Below, one piece after another: positions 23,867-33,292 of a DNA stretch of 64,000 nt (position 1 is its first letter; each line of letters begins with the position of its first letter). Source of the DNA: Streptomyces sp. CGMCC 4.7035 (lineage in GTDB: Bacteria; Actinomycetota; Actinomycetes; Streptomycetales; Streptomycetaceae); NCBI RefSeq assembly GCF_031583065.1, contig NZ_CP134053.1, forward strand, positions 4,588,001 through 4,652,000, written 5' to 3'. The notes beneath the pieces were generated by a model that made no database searches, had not been told where the DNA came from, and saw only the letters and a list, made by a program, of their open reading frames with translations. Position numbers and translations under genes: made by a program.

Positions 23867-25357
23867 TCACCACTTGCCGGGCAGGTAGTCCTTCAGGAAG
23901 ACGCCGTACAGGTCCTCGCCCTGCTCGCCGCGCACAATCGGATCGTATACCCGAGCCGCTCCGTCCACGAGGTCGAGCGGAGCGTGGAAGCCCGCGTCCG
24001 CCAGGCGGATCTTGTCCGGGTGCGGGCGCTCGTCGGTGATCCAGCCGGTGTCGACGGCGGTCATCAGGATGCGGTCCTTCTCGAACATCTCATCGGCACT
24101 GGTGCGCGTGAGCATGTTCAGGGCGGCCTTGGCCATGTTGGTGTGCGGATGGCCGGCGCCCTTGTAGCCGCGGTTGAAGACGCCCTCCATCGCGGACACG
24201 TTCACGATGTACGTGCGCCGCGCCTGGGAGGCGGCGAGTGCGGCACGCAGGCGGCTGATCAGGATGAACGGCGCGGTGGAGTTGCACAGCTGGACCTCCA
24301 GCAGCTCGACCGGCGTGACCTCCTCCACCGCCTGGATCCAGCTGTTGGTGTCGTGCAGGTCGGGGACGAGCCCGCCCGCGTCGATCGCCGTGCCAGCCGC
24401 GATCCGCTCCAGGGAGGCCGATCCGGAGACCAGCGCGAGATCGGTGACGTCCTGCGCGCTCAGCGCGCCGCCACCGGCCACCGGCAGCGCGGCCACGGCA
24501 CCGGAGCCGAAAGTGCCGATCACCTCGGCGGACGGCAGCTCACCCGCCGGCAGCGGGGCGGACTCGGCGGCCACCAGCTCGCTGTACGCCTGCGGGGAGC
24601 GGCGTACGGTCTGGGCGGCGTTGTTGATCAGGATGTCCAGCGAGCCCTCGGCGGCCACCGAGTCGGCCAGCGCCACCACCTGGGCGGGGTCGCGCAGGTC
24701 GATGCCGACGATCTTCAGCCGGTGGATCCACTCGTCGCTGTCCGGCTGGGCCTTGAAGCGGCGGATCGCGTCGTTCGGGAAACGCGTGGTGACCGTGGTG
24801 TGGGCGCCGTCCCGCAGCAGGCGCAGCGAGATGTACATGCCGATCTTGGCGCGGCCGCCGGTGAGCAGCGCGCGCTTGCCGGTGAGGTCGGTGCGGGCGT
24901 CGCGGCGAGCGCGGTTCTCGGCGGCGCACTTCTGGCAGAGCTGGTGGTAGAAGTAGTCGACCTCGACGTAGCGCGTCTTGCACACGTAGCAGGAGCGCGG
25001 GCGCTGGAGTATGCCCGCGATCTGGCCGGCCTCGGTGACCGACGACGGCAGGATGCCCTCGGTCTCGTCATCGATGCGCTGCGCGGAACCGGTGGCCGTG
25101 GCCTCGGTGACGGCCTTGTCATGGGCGGTCTTGGCGGCGCGGCGATCCTGGCGGCGGCGCTGCTTGACCGTGCGGTAGATGTGCGAGGTGGCGCGACGCA
25201 CCTTGATCGCGTCGGGGTGGTCGACGTCGAGCTCGTCGAGCTCCTGGAGCACGCCGAGGCAGACGGCCAGGCGTTCCGGGTCGATACCGGGCCCGTACGA
25301 CACCTCGTCCGTGACCGCCGAGCCGCCGCTCGTCAGGCCGTCCTCTGTCACCGTCAT
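23867..25357 (-). CDS. Large SDR-like oxidoreductase with internal zinc ribbon
   Basis: 496 residues from an ATG at 25357. The first 125 residues are a helical, charged domain. Residues about 125-150 form a zinc ribbon (CYVC ... CQKC). An SDR Rossmann fold starts at GKRALLTGGRAKIGMYISLRLL and continues with DILINNAAQT and IVNVSAMEGVF. In the active-site helix the expected YxxxK appears as TNMAK, with Thr in place of the catalytic Tyr, so normal SDR catalysis is doubtful. A roughly 70-residue insertion containing Gly/Ala-rich text separates the two SDR halves. The unusual architecture is intact, not a pseudogene. Function unknown. Confidence 0.8.
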   Translation of the reverse strand: MTVTEDGLTSGGSAVTDEVSYGPGIDPERLAVCLGVLQELDELDVDHPDAIKVRRATSHIYRTVKQRRRQDRRAAKTAHDKAVTEATATGSAQRIDDETEGILPSSVTEAGQIAGILQRPRSCYVCKTRYVEVDYFYHQLCQKCAAENRARRDARTDLTGKRALLTGGRAKIGMYISLRLLRDGAHTTVTTRFPNDAIRRFKAQPDSDEWIHRLKIVGIDLRDPAQVVALADSVAAEGSLDILINNAAQTVRRSPQAYSELVAAESAPLPAGELPSAEVIGTFGSGAVAALPVAGGGALSAQDVTDLALVSGSASLERIAAGTAIDAGGLVPDLHDTNSWIQAVEEVTPVELLEVQLCNSTAPFILISRLRAALAASQARRTYIVNVSAMEGVFNRGYKGAGHPHTNMAKAALNMLTRTSADEMFEKDRILMTAVDTGWITDERPHPDKIRLADAGFHAPLDLVDGAARVYDPIVRGEQGEDLYGVFLKDYLPGKW

Positions 25358-25640
25358 CGCGCTGCCGTTCCTCGCTCACTCGCGCAGCGCTCCGACCGCG
25401 CTCGCTTTCGAACGGGGAATTTTACGGAGCACCGGGCCGGGTCGCCAAACCCGGCTTGATCACGGAACGGACGGTGACCGGCCACGGGGGCGGAAGTACT
25501 GACGGCGGCCGACGTGACCGCGGCCCGGGCACGGCTGCACCAGGGGGCGGAGGCGACACGGCAGCGGACGGCACAGGGCGAAGCCCCGCGGGGTCGATGG
25601 CGCCCGTACGCCGGCACGGCCACCATCGCTCGGGAGGCCC

Positions 25641-25940
25641 GAGAGCCGAGCCCCGCGAGGGGGCCGGGGGCGGAGCCCCGCGAGGGGGCCGGGAGCGAGC
25701 CCCGCGAGGGGGCCAGGGGACGCAGTTCCCACCGGCGCTCCATGGGCTGCGCCCCGCAAGGTGGCAGGCGGGGGCCAAGGGCAGAACCCGTGAGGGGACA
25801 GGGGACGCAGTCCCCGCCGGGGTTCAGGGGCGGAGCCCCGCGGGAGGCAGTCCCCGCCGGGGGCCAGGGGCCGAGCCCCCGGTGGGGTCGAAGGGGCGAA
25901 GCCCCTGGGGATGGGACGGGTAGGGGCGGCGGGGGCGAGA
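25641..25940. repeat. GC-rich dispersed repeat cluster
   Basis: The gap of about 700 bases before the acyltransferase holds at least six variants of a short unit such as GGGGCGGAGCCCCGCGAGGG, each an imperfect palindrome (GGGGC..GCCCC), plus GGACGCAGTCCCCGCCGGGG variants. The cluster ends in the GGGGCGAAGCCCCTGGGGAT form seen widely between Streptomyces genes. Long frames across it are artefacts of composition. The parts 25358-25640 and 25941-26074 show no gene. Confidence 0.8.
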
Positions 25941-26074
25941 ACCCCCTGCCTCAGCCCCAACCGGCCGCAGAGGCACCCGCGCCACACCCGACCGCCGGTC
26001 CCCGGGCCCGCGCCACGCCGATGGCGGTCGTGCGTCGGCATCGGCACGGCCGCCATCGCTCGGGCACCGACCGC

Positions 26075-27436
26075 TCAGACGCGGCAGGCCGCCAGGAGCG
26101 TTTCCACCTCGTCCGACACCGCGCGCGCCAGTCGGTCCAGGTCCGGCACCGCCCTGCCGTCGGCGACCAGCCCGTAGTGGACGCGGCCGCGGTACGTCGA
26201 GATCGCCACCGCCAGGGACTGGCCACGGGCCAGCGGGGCGAGCGGGTAGACCTCGGTGAGCGGGTTGCCGCCGAGCTTCAGGCCGAGGCTGGGCAGCGGC
26301 ACGCTGGTGACCAGGATGTCGAACCAGAGCCGGGCCGCCTGGCTGACCAGCGGGCCGCCCAGCCGGTGGCCCAGCGCGGGCACATGGTCGGCGAGCAGCG
26401 CGACGGCGCCCGCGCCCCGGTTGGGCCCGGCGTCCTTGTTGCGGTCCATCGCCGTGCGCACCGTCCGCAGCCGGGTCAGCGGATCGGGGTCGTCGACCGG
26501 AAGCCGTATCAGGTACCCGGAGAGCCGGTTGCCCTGCGGGTGCGCGGTGCGCGAGCGGCGGTTGGAGACGGGGATCAGGGCGCGCGGAGCGACTCCCGCG
26601 CTGCCGTCGCCGCGTTCGTCCAGCCAGCGGCGCAACGCGCCCGCGACGACCGCGATCAGGACGTCGTTGACGGTGCCGCCCGCCGACTTGCGCACCCGGT
26701 GCACCTCGTCCAGGTCGATGGCGACGCCGGCGGTACGGCGGGTGCCGCTGGGCTCGGAGGTCAGAGCGGACGAGGAGCGCACACCGAGGGTGGACAGGGC
26801 GACGGAGGCACCGATGTCGAGGGCGCGGCTCACATCGGCGAGGGTGCCGCGGAGGAGGCCCGGGAGCTTGCGGACATCGGGGAGGAAGCCACGGGCGGGC
26901 TCCTGGGGGCGCGGGCGGGGCTCCGGCATGTCCATGGGGTCCATGACGGCGGCCGCGAGCGTCAGCGCGCGCAGTCCGTCGGCCAGCGCGTGGTGGAACT
27001 TGAAGAGCACGGCGAAGGAGGTACCGGACTCCCCCGGCAGGACGTGCGCCTCCCACGGCGGCCGGCCGCGCTCCAGCGGGCGTTCCATGAGCCGGCCCGC
27101 GACGGCCTGGAAGTCGGCGGTGGGGGCGTGCAGCCGTACGTGGTCGAGCGGGTCGAAGTCCGGAGCGGGCTCCCGGGCCGCGCCGCCCAGGGCGAGCGGG
27201 AGGCGCGTGGCGGCCAGGTCGCGCGGGAAGCGCACATCCGGCAGCCAGACGTCGCGGATCCGCATGCGCAGCCCCGGCACGGCGGCGGCGCGGGCCGCCA
27301 GCAGATCGGCGGCGTGGGCCCCCGCGGTGGGCGAGTGGCAGGAGAACACGCCGAGGGCACCGAGGTGCATCGGGTGCCGGGCGGACTCGATGTTCCAGAA
27401 CGCCAGGTCGAGTGGTGCGAGCAGGTCAGCAGTCAA
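26075..27436 (-). CDS. Wax ester synthase/diacylglycerol acyltransferase (WS/DGAT)
   Basis: 453 residues. I choose the TTG at 27436 because GAGG stands nine bases upstream and the family N-terminus (LLAPLDLAFWNIES) follows at once; the frame continues upstream without a site. The acyltransferase motif HHALADG lies near residues 146-152, and the C-terminal part has PLPSLGLKLGG and VAISTYRGRVHYGLVAD, typical of bacterial WS/DGAT. It transfers acyl-CoA to diacylglycerol or alcohols at the inner membrane surface for storage lipid. Streptomyces accumulate triacylglycerol, so a storage role is likely. Flanked by an AT-rich spacer toward GH92. Confidence 0.92.
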   Translation of the reverse strand: MTADLLAPLDLAFWNIESARHPMHLGALGVFSCHSPTAGAHAADLLAARAAAVPGLRMRIRDVWLPDVRFPRDLAATRLPLALGGAAREPAPDFDPLDHVRLHAPTADFQAVAGRLMERPLERGRPPWEAHVLPGESGTSFAVLFKFHHALADGLRALTLAAAVMDPMDMPEPRPRPQEPARGFLPDVRKLPGLLRGTLADVSRALDIGASVALSTLGVRSSSALTSEPSGTRRTAGVAIDLDEVHRVRKSAGGTVNDVLIAVVAGALRRWLDERGDGSAGVAPRALIPVSNRRSRTAHPQGNRLSGYLIRLPVDDPDPLTRLRTVRTAMDRNKDAGPNRGAGAVALLADHVPALGHRLGGPLVSQAARLWFDILVTSVPLPSLGLKLGGNPLTEVYPLAPLARGQSLAVAISTYRGRVHYGLVADGRAVPDLDRLARAVSDEVETLLAACRV

Positions 27437-27581
27437 TGGCTTGCCTCGCGTCGACGGGGTGGGAAGCAAGAAGTCAACCTCCGTCAGGCGATTACGGTCA
27501 AGTACGATCAGGCTACGTACAGTTAACAGCGGATTAAGTCCCGCCCCTCCGAAAGGGGCGGGACGCATGGGGCGTACGAGG

Positions 27582-29912
27582 TCACTTCAGTGCGGGTGGC
27601 GCGGCGTTCGGCGCCGTACCCCACCCGGACGGGCGCGCGCCGACCGTGAACTCGAGCGCGCCCAGACGGCGCAACGTGTCGGTCGTGACGTACGTCCGTT
27701 CGTAGGCCGATCCGTTGACGCGCACCCCCTGGATGTAGCGGTCGCTGTCGGAGGTGCCCGGCGCGCTGATGGTCAGCCGGCCGCTCGGGTAGTACGCGGG
27801 GTCGAGGACCAGGTCGACGCGGTCGAAGACAGGCGTGGTCAGGCCCCAGGTGTCGTAGCCGGGCTGCACCGGGAAGATCCCGATCGACGAGAGAACGTTC
27901 CAGGCGGACATCGTGCCGAGGTCGTCGTTGCCGGTCATACCGGTCGGCCCATCGGTGAACAGGGTCAGCGCGGCGTGCACCACGTCCGTCGTCTTCCACG
28001 GCTGGCCGGTCGAGAGGTACGTGTAGGGGGCGATGAGGTCGGGCTCGTTCTGCGGGTTGTACTTGTCGGCGTTGTAGTAGGCGTACGGCCCGTTCACCCA
28101 CACCTCACGCGCGGTCCGTACCGGGTCCTCGATCATCCGGTCATAGGCGAAGAACGCGTCGAGGCGGTCGTTGGCCGCCCGCTCGCCGCCGATCAGGGCA
28201 ACCATGCCGCGCAGGTCCTGCGGCACGAGCCACTGGTACTGCCAGGCGGTGCCCTCGTGGAAGCCCACGCTCTTGGCCGGGTCGGCCGGTCCGGCGAAGG
28301 CCCCGGATGCGTCCCGGGCACGGAAGAAACGGGTCGAGGGGTCGAAGACCCTGCGGTAGTTCTGTGAGCGGGCGGCGTAGCGCGCCGCGTCCGCGTCATG
28401 GCCCAGGTCGCGCGCCATCTGGGCGAGCACCGCGTCGGACAGCGCGTACTCCAGCGTCACCGACGCGCCGTGGTGGTAGTCGGAGTCGCCGGGCTTGGTG
28501 TACCGGCGGCCCTTGACGTAGGGCGCGAAGCCGTTCGCGAGGTATGCGCGGTTCGACTCGCGCCCCACGTACAGGGTGTCGGCGGGCGGCACACCGTCGG
28601 CGTTCTTCTTGAGCGCGCGATAGGCCCGCTCCTCGTACCCCTTGAGCAGTCCCTGCTGGTAGGCGTTGGTGAGGAACGGGGTGACCGGGTCACCGCTCAT
28701 GATGTTCGTCTCGACCGTGCCGTAGCCCCACTTGGGCAGCCAGCCGCCCTCCTCGTCGACCCTGAGCAGGGAGATCGCCATGTCGCGTGCCTCGCGCGGC
28801 GCGAGCAGGGACAGCAGCTGGGCCTGGGTGCGGTAGGTGTCCCACAGCGACCAGTTCTGGTAGTACGTGAACCCGTGTGCGTGGTGGATGCTCTGGTCCC
28901 AGCCGGTGTAGCGGCCGTCGGCGTCGCTGCCGATGTTCGGTGCGAGGAAGGACCGGTACAGGGACGAGTAGAAGGTGGTGCGCAGGGTGTCGCTGCCGCC
29001 CTGGACCCGGACGTCGTCGAGGCGGTCCTCCCAGGCGGCCCGGGCGGCCTCCCGGACCTGGTCGAACGAACCGACGCGCGCGGCATGGAGGTTGACGTCG
29101 GCGCCGCGCGCGTCGACGTAGGACAGCGCGGTGGTCGCCTCGACCGTGCGGTCCTTGGTGGTGTCGAACGTGACGTACGCGCCGTTGCGCCCGGGGCCGG
29201 ACGATTTCGTCGCGCCCGGTGTGATCGAATCCTGGTACCACGTCCCGTGCGCGGTGAACGGCCGGTTGAAACGGGTGACCGTGTAGACCGTGTACGGCCG
29301 GGTGGAGCGGCAGAAGCCGCTGCCGGTGATCGCGGTGCGCACGGTGCGGTCGTCGAGGATCTCCACCTTGCTGGAGACGTTCTTGTGCAGCGACTGGCCG
29401 GCGTTCAGCAGCACGTTCGCCTTGCCGGTGGCCGGGAACGTGTAGCGCTGCACGCCGGTCCGCTCGGTGGCCGTGAGTTCGGCCTCGATGCCGCTGTCGA
29501 GGCCGACCCGGTAGTAGCCCGGACTCGCCTGCTCGTCGGCGTGGCGGAACGTGGCCGCGTACTTGGTGTAGTCGGTCTCGGTGACGTCGCCGGTCGTCGG
29601 CAGCACGGGCAGGTCCCCTCCGATGGGGCAGCCGACGCCGGAGAGGTGGACCAGGGAGAAGCCGCGGATCCGGTGCTGCGTGTAGTCGTAGCCGGTTCTG
29701 TGCCCGGTGTCCGGCGAGAGCTGCACCATGCCGAAGGGAACGGCGGCTCCGGGGAACGTGTTGCCTTCGTTCTGGGTGCCGATGAATGGGTTGACCAGGT
29801 CGGTGAGCCTGCCGTCGCTCGGCTCGGCGCCATGGGCGGCCGGCGGACAGAAGAGCGTCGAGGCTGCCACCGCGCCCGCGGCGCTGAGGCGCAGGCGCCG
29901 GGTCCATCTCAT
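27582..29912 (-). CDS. Secreted GH92 alpha-1,2-mannosidase
   Basis: 776 residues from an ATG at 29912 behind GGAGG. An N-terminal signal (RWTRRLRLSAAGAVAAS ... AHG) is followed by the GH92 N-terminal beta domain starting LTDLVNPFIGTQNEGN, with GFSLVHLSGVGC. The (alpha/alpha)6 catalytic domain includes WDTYRTQ, DNYWYQ-equivalent segments and GNDDLGTMSAWNVLSSIGIFP near the end, all diagnostic. GH92 enzymes are calcium-dependent exo-mannosidases that trim alpha-1,2-mannose from N-glycans. It is separated by 17 kb from the GH38/GH85/GH5 cluster but fits the same nutritional purpose. No regulator is adjacent. Confidence 0.93.
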   Translation of the reverse strand: MRWTRRLRLSAAGAVAASTLFCPPAAHGAEPSDGRLTDLVNPFIGTQNEGNTFPGAAVPFGMVQLSPDTGHRTGYDYTQHRIRGFSLVHLSGVGCPIGGDLPVLPTTGDVTETDYTKYAATFRHADEQASPGYYRVGLDSGIEAELTATERTGVQRYTFPATGKANVLLNAGQSLHKNVSSKVEILDDRTVRTAITGSGFCRSTRPYTVYTVTRFNRPFTAHGTWYQDSITPGATKSSGPGRNGAYVTFDTTKDRTVEATTALSYVDARGADVNLHAARVGSFDQVREAARAAWEDRLDDVRVQGGSDTLRTTFYSSLYRSFLAPNIGSDADGRYTGWDQSIHHAHGFTYYQNWSLWDTYRTQAQLLSLLAPREARDMAISLLRVDEEGGWLPKWGYGTVETNIMSGDPVTPFLTNAYQQGLLKGYEERAYRALKKNADGVPPADTLYVGRESNRAYLANGFAPYVKGRRYTKPGDSDYHHGASVTLEYALSDAVLAQMARDLGHDADAARYAARSQNYRRVFDPSTRFFRARDASGAFAGPADPAKSVGFHEGTAWQYQWLVPQDLRGMVALIGGERAANDRLDAFFAYDRMIEDPVRTAREVWVNGPYAYYNADKYNPQNEPDLIAPYTYLSTGQPWKTTDVVHAALTLFTDGPTGMTGNDDLGTMSAWNVLSSIGIFPVQPGYDTWGLTTPVFDRVDLVLDPAYYPSGRLTISAPGTSDSDRYIQGVRVNGSAYERTYVTTDTLRRLGALEFTVGARPSGWGTAPNAAPPALK

Positions 29913-30365
29913 CTCGGAAGACCTCCGGAGGATCGACATCGTTGACCTCATCGTGCTGGCGGGGCATCAGATTTCCGGGCAACCGGCGGGTGCGCGCTGT
30001 GACGCGTCGCGGGCCGGGCCGGCCGCCCCGCGCGCGCCCCCGGGGCGCGCCGCGCCCTGCCGTGAGGAACCTCGGTCGTGGAGGGAGACGGTCCGGCGGC
30101 ATCGGCGGTCGGGTCCCACCGCCCGTCATGACTGGCGAGGCGTCGCTAACTTCCGTATTTCCACGGTCAGTTCACTCTTCTCGACCTCGGACGGCCGCCC
30201 CTCGCCCGGCGGCGAGGACGGGCCCTGCGCGCCGAGAGCCGGTCCGGTGCGTCATTCGGGTGGCCATGGCGGATCCGTGGGTCCGCCGTCGCGGAGGCAC
30301 GGTCTCACGGCTCTAGGGTTGGCGCTGCCACGGCTCCGGACGAGCGCGTGCCAAGGAGGTCGACC
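29913..30365. other. Divergent intergenic region GH92/arylsulfotransferase
   Basis: About 450 bases between divergent starts, holding the leaders of both genes. I see the GGAGG ribosome site for GH92, AAGGAGG for the rightward gene, and no LacI-type GACTAATGCGCTT-like operator. A short AT-richer stretch at 30145-30185 could be promoter. No gene is supported here. Confidence 0.4.
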
Positions 30366-32024
30366 ATGGCTGTGCGGGAGTTGCGGGCGCGCTGGGTACG
30401 AGGACGAACCCGTCGTACCGTGGGGGCCTGCGTTCTTGCGGCGGGGTGTGTCGCCGCCCACTGCATGCCCTCGGCAGCGGCGGGCCGAGCGAACGCCCCC
30501 CGCTTGTGCGCGACGCGGCCCGTCCCCCCGTCGGAAAGCACTCCGTCCCCGATCCTGTCGGGCCGTGACGTGTGGCGTTTTGTCTCCGAGCCGAAGCTAC
30601 GCCCCATGCGGGTGACGGTGACCGCGCACAAACCGGGGACGGCTGCCGGCCCCGTCTTCGTGGCCCCGTTCAGCGCGGACCGGATGGTCGGACAAACCGG
30701 AGCACTGATCAACGACAACTCCGGCGATCCGGTCTGGTTCCGCCCGCTGCCCTCCACGAACCTCCAGAACGCCGACTTCAGGGTCCAGACCTACTACAAC
30801 GCCCGTACGCGCCGCACGCAGCAGGTGCTGACCTGGTGGCAGGGAACCCTCGCCCTGCCACCGTGGTACACGAACCTGCCGGCGGGTGCCCCGGAACCGG
30901 GCGGGTGCTACTACATCTACGACACCCACTACCGCCTGCTCAAGACGGTCTTCGCGCATCACGGCTACTACCCGGACGAGCACGAGTTCACCCTGACTCG
31001 CCGGGGCACCGCGCTGTTCATCGCTTCGAGACCGGTGCCCATGGATCTCACGCCGTACGGGGGCCCGAAGAACGGGGCCATCCTGAACAGTGAGATCCAG
31101 GAGGTCGACCTCGCCACGGGCAGGCTCCTGTACTCGTGGAGCGCGCTGGACCACATCGACCCCGCCGATTCCGAAGAGGCCGCCTCCAGCGCGTCGTCGT
31201 CCGACGGAGTGTGGGACGCCTTTCACATCAACTCGGTCGACGAGGGCCCTGACGGACGGCTGCTGATCTCGGCCCGGAACATGTGGGCCGTCTACGACGT
31301 CTCCAAGAGGTCCGGGCGGATCCGCTGGCAACTCGGCGGGAAGAAGAGCGATTTCACCTTCGGCCCGAACGCGGACTTCTACTGGCAGCACGATGCCCGA
31401 TTCCGTCCGGGAAACCGGATCAGCATGTTCGACGACGGCTGCTGCGACCTGCCCGACGGCGCCCCCGAACAGCGGTCACACGGCCTGATCCTCAACCTCG
31501 ACTTCCGCAGCCGGACGGCGACGGTGGACAGGACCTACTACCACCAGCCGCCCTTGGAGTCCCCGACCCAGGGAAACACCCAGGCCCTTCCGGGCGGCAA
31601 CGAATTCATCGGGTGGGGTCAGAGCCCTTACTACTCCGAGTACGCGGGCCCGGGGAACACCGAGGACAACGGCTCGCGGAACCTGCTCTATGACGCCAGG
31701 TTGCCGGGCTCGAACATCTCGTACCGAGTGTTCAGGAACGAGTGGGTCGGCACGCCGTACTACCCGCCGACCGCGGCGGCACGGTCCGACGGCGGGCACA
31801 GCGTCGTCTACGCCTCCTGGAACGGCTCGACGCGGACCAGGGCATGGCAGGTGCTCGCCGGGCCCACCCCCCACTCCCTGTCGGTCGTCGTCGAACACGC
31901 CGCACGGACCGGATTCGAGACGGCCGTCGCCACGCACAGCCGCGGACCGTACTTCCAGGTGAGGGCACTGGACGCGAGGGGGAAGGTCCTCAAGGCGTCC
32001 AAGGTCGTCAAACGGTCCGGCTGA
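30366..32024 (+). CDS. Secreted arylsulfotransferase-family beta-propeller protein
   Basis: 552 residues; the ATG at 30366 follows a perfect AAGGAGG. The N-terminal 40 residues are a signal sequence (Arg-rich start, hydrophobic ACVLAAGCVAAHC). The body matches the arylsulfotransferase_2 family: DPVWFRPL, YYPDEHEFTLTRRGTALF, EVDLATGRLLYSW, DAFHINSVDEGPDGRLLISARNM and WQLGGKKSDF, the repeating pattern of a six-bladed propeller. Such proteins are widespread and secreted in actinobacteria and fungi; sulfotransferase activity has not been shown for this branch and substrate is unknown. Convergent with glgC. Confidence 0.85.
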   Translation: MAVRELRARWVRGRTRRTVGACVLAAGCVAAHCMPSAAAGRANAPRLCATRPVPPSESTPSPILSGRDVWRFVSEPKLRPMRVTVTAHKPGTAAGPVFVAPFSADRMVGQTGALINDNSGDPVWFRPLPSTNLQNADFRVQTYYNARTRRTQQVLTWWQGTLALPPWYTNLPAGAPEPGGCYYIYDTHYRLLKTVFAHHGYYPDEHEFTLTRRGTALFIASRPVPMDLTPYGGPKNGAILNSEIQEVDLATGRLLYSWSALDHIDPADSEEAASSASSSDGVWDAFHINSVDEGPDGRLLISARNMWAVYDVSKRSGRIRWQLGGKKSDFTFGPNADFYWQHDARFRPGNRISMFDDGCCDLPDGAPEQRSHGLILNLDFRSRTATVDRTYYHQPPLESPTQGNTQALPGGNEFIGWGQSPYYSEYAGPGNTEDNGSRNLLYDARLPGSNISYRVFRNEWVGTPYYPPTAAARSDGGHSVVYASWNGSTRTRAWQVLAGPTPHSLSVVVEHAARTGFETAVATHSRGPYFQVRALDARGKVLKASKVVKRSG

Positions 32025-32029
32025 GCCGC

Positions 32030-33247
32030 CTACGACACGCGCTGCCCCTTCCCCAACGCGATCACCCCGCTCTTCGACACCGTGTACAGCTCCGTGTCCC
32101 GCTCCGGGTTGACGCCGATCGTCGCGCCCGGCGGCACCTCGACGTTCTTGTCCAGGACGGCGCCGCGCACGATCGCGCCCCGCCCGACGTGCACGTTGTC
32201 GTGCAGGACCGAACCCTGGATGACGGCGCCCGGGTCCACCACGACGCCCGGCGACAGGACCGACCGCGTCACCTGTCCCCGTATCAGGCATCCGGCGCTG
32301 ATGATCGACTCGCTGGCGATACCACCGGCGTTGAAGCGGGCCGGCGACAGCTGGCCGGAGTGCGTGTAGATCGGCCAGCTGCGGTTGTAGAGGTTGAAGG
32401 CGGGCCGCTCCGCGATCAGGTCCATATGGGCCTCGTAGTACGCGTCCAGGGTGCCCACGTCCCGCCAGTAGCCCCGGTCACGGCTGGTCTCGCCGGGCAC
32501 GTGGTTGGCGCTGAAGTCGTACAGCTGGGCCTCGCCCCGGTCGGTGAGGGCCGGCAGGATCGAACCGCCCATGTCGTGCACGGAGTTCCCGTCCTCGGCG
32601 TCCCGCTGGAGCACCTCGATCAGCGCCTTGGTGGTGAAGACGTAGTTGCCCATCGAGGCGAAGACGCTCTCGGGATCGTCCGGCAGCCCGGGCGGATCCG
32701 CGGGCTTCTCCAGGAAGCGCTCCACGCTCTGGCCGTCGGAGCCCGGACTGATCACGCCGAACGATGAGGACTCGGCGCGCGGCACCCGTATTCCCGCGAC
32801 GGTCACGCCCGCGCCGCTCTCGATGTGCTGGGCGAGCATCTGCCGCGGGTCCATGCGGTAGACGTGGTCGGCGCCGAACACCGCCACGTACTCGGGCCGT
32901 TCGTCGTAGATCAGGTTCAGCGACTGGAGGATCGCGTCGGCGCTGCCCAGGTACCAGCGCGGGCCGAGGCGCTGCTGGGCCGGCACGGGGGTGACGTAGT
33001 TGCCGAGCAGGCTGGACATCCGCCAGGTCGTGGTGATGTGCCGGTCCAGCGAGTGCGACTTGTACTGCGTGAGCACGCAGATCCGCAGGATGTCGGCGTT
33101 CACGAGGTTGGACAGGACGAAGTCGACGAGGCGGTAGGTACCGCCGAAGGTCACGGCCGGTTTGGCGCGGTCCGCGGTCAGCGGCATCAGCCGCTTCCCC
33201 TCCCCGCCGGCCAGTACGATTCCCAGCACCGAAGGTCCACCGCGCAT
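32030..33247 (-). CDS. glgC: Glucose-1-phosphate adenylyltransferase
   Basis: 405 residues with the full set of ADP-glucose pyrophosphorylase motifs: [19 protein letters not shown] (nucleotide site), FGVISP in the [11 protein letters not shown] region, FLEKP, and a C-terminal left-handed beta-helix with repeated hexapeptides ([19 protein letters not shown]). It makes ADP-glucose from ATP and glucose-1-phosphate for glycogen or GlgE-pathway alpha-glucan synthesis. It follows glgA by 45 bases on the same strand, so the two form an operon with glgA first. The six bases to the arylsulfotransferase stop leave no separate terminator. Confidence 0.96.
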   Translation of the reverse strand: MRGGPSVLGIVLAGGEGKRLMPLTADRAKPAVTFGGTYRLVDFVLSNLVNADILRICVLTQYKSHSLDRHITTTWRMSSLLGNYVTPVPAQQRLGPRWYLGSADAILQSLNLIYDERPEYVAVFGADHVYRMDPRQMLAQHIESGAGVTVAGIRVPRAESSSFGVISPGSDGQSVERFLEKPADPPGLPDDPESVFASMGNYVFTTKALIEVLQRDAEDGNSVHDMGGSILPALTDRGEAQLYDFSANHVPGETSRDRGYWRDVGTLDAYYEAHMDLIAERPAFNLYNRSWPIYTHSGQLSPARFNAGGIASESIISAGCLIRGQVTRSVLSPGVVVDPGAVIQGSVLHDNVHVGRGAIVRGAVLDKNVEVPPGATIGVNPERDTELYTVSKSGVIALGKGQRVS

Positions 33248-33292
33248 GCCGCCGCCCCTCTACGCCCGGTTGTGCCGCTCTCTGCTCAATCA

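Noticed and set aside
25641..25940. Protein-coding gene across the GC-rich repeat cluster
   Set aside because: Frames are open on several strands at once only because of the repeat composition; there is no ribosome site or domain.
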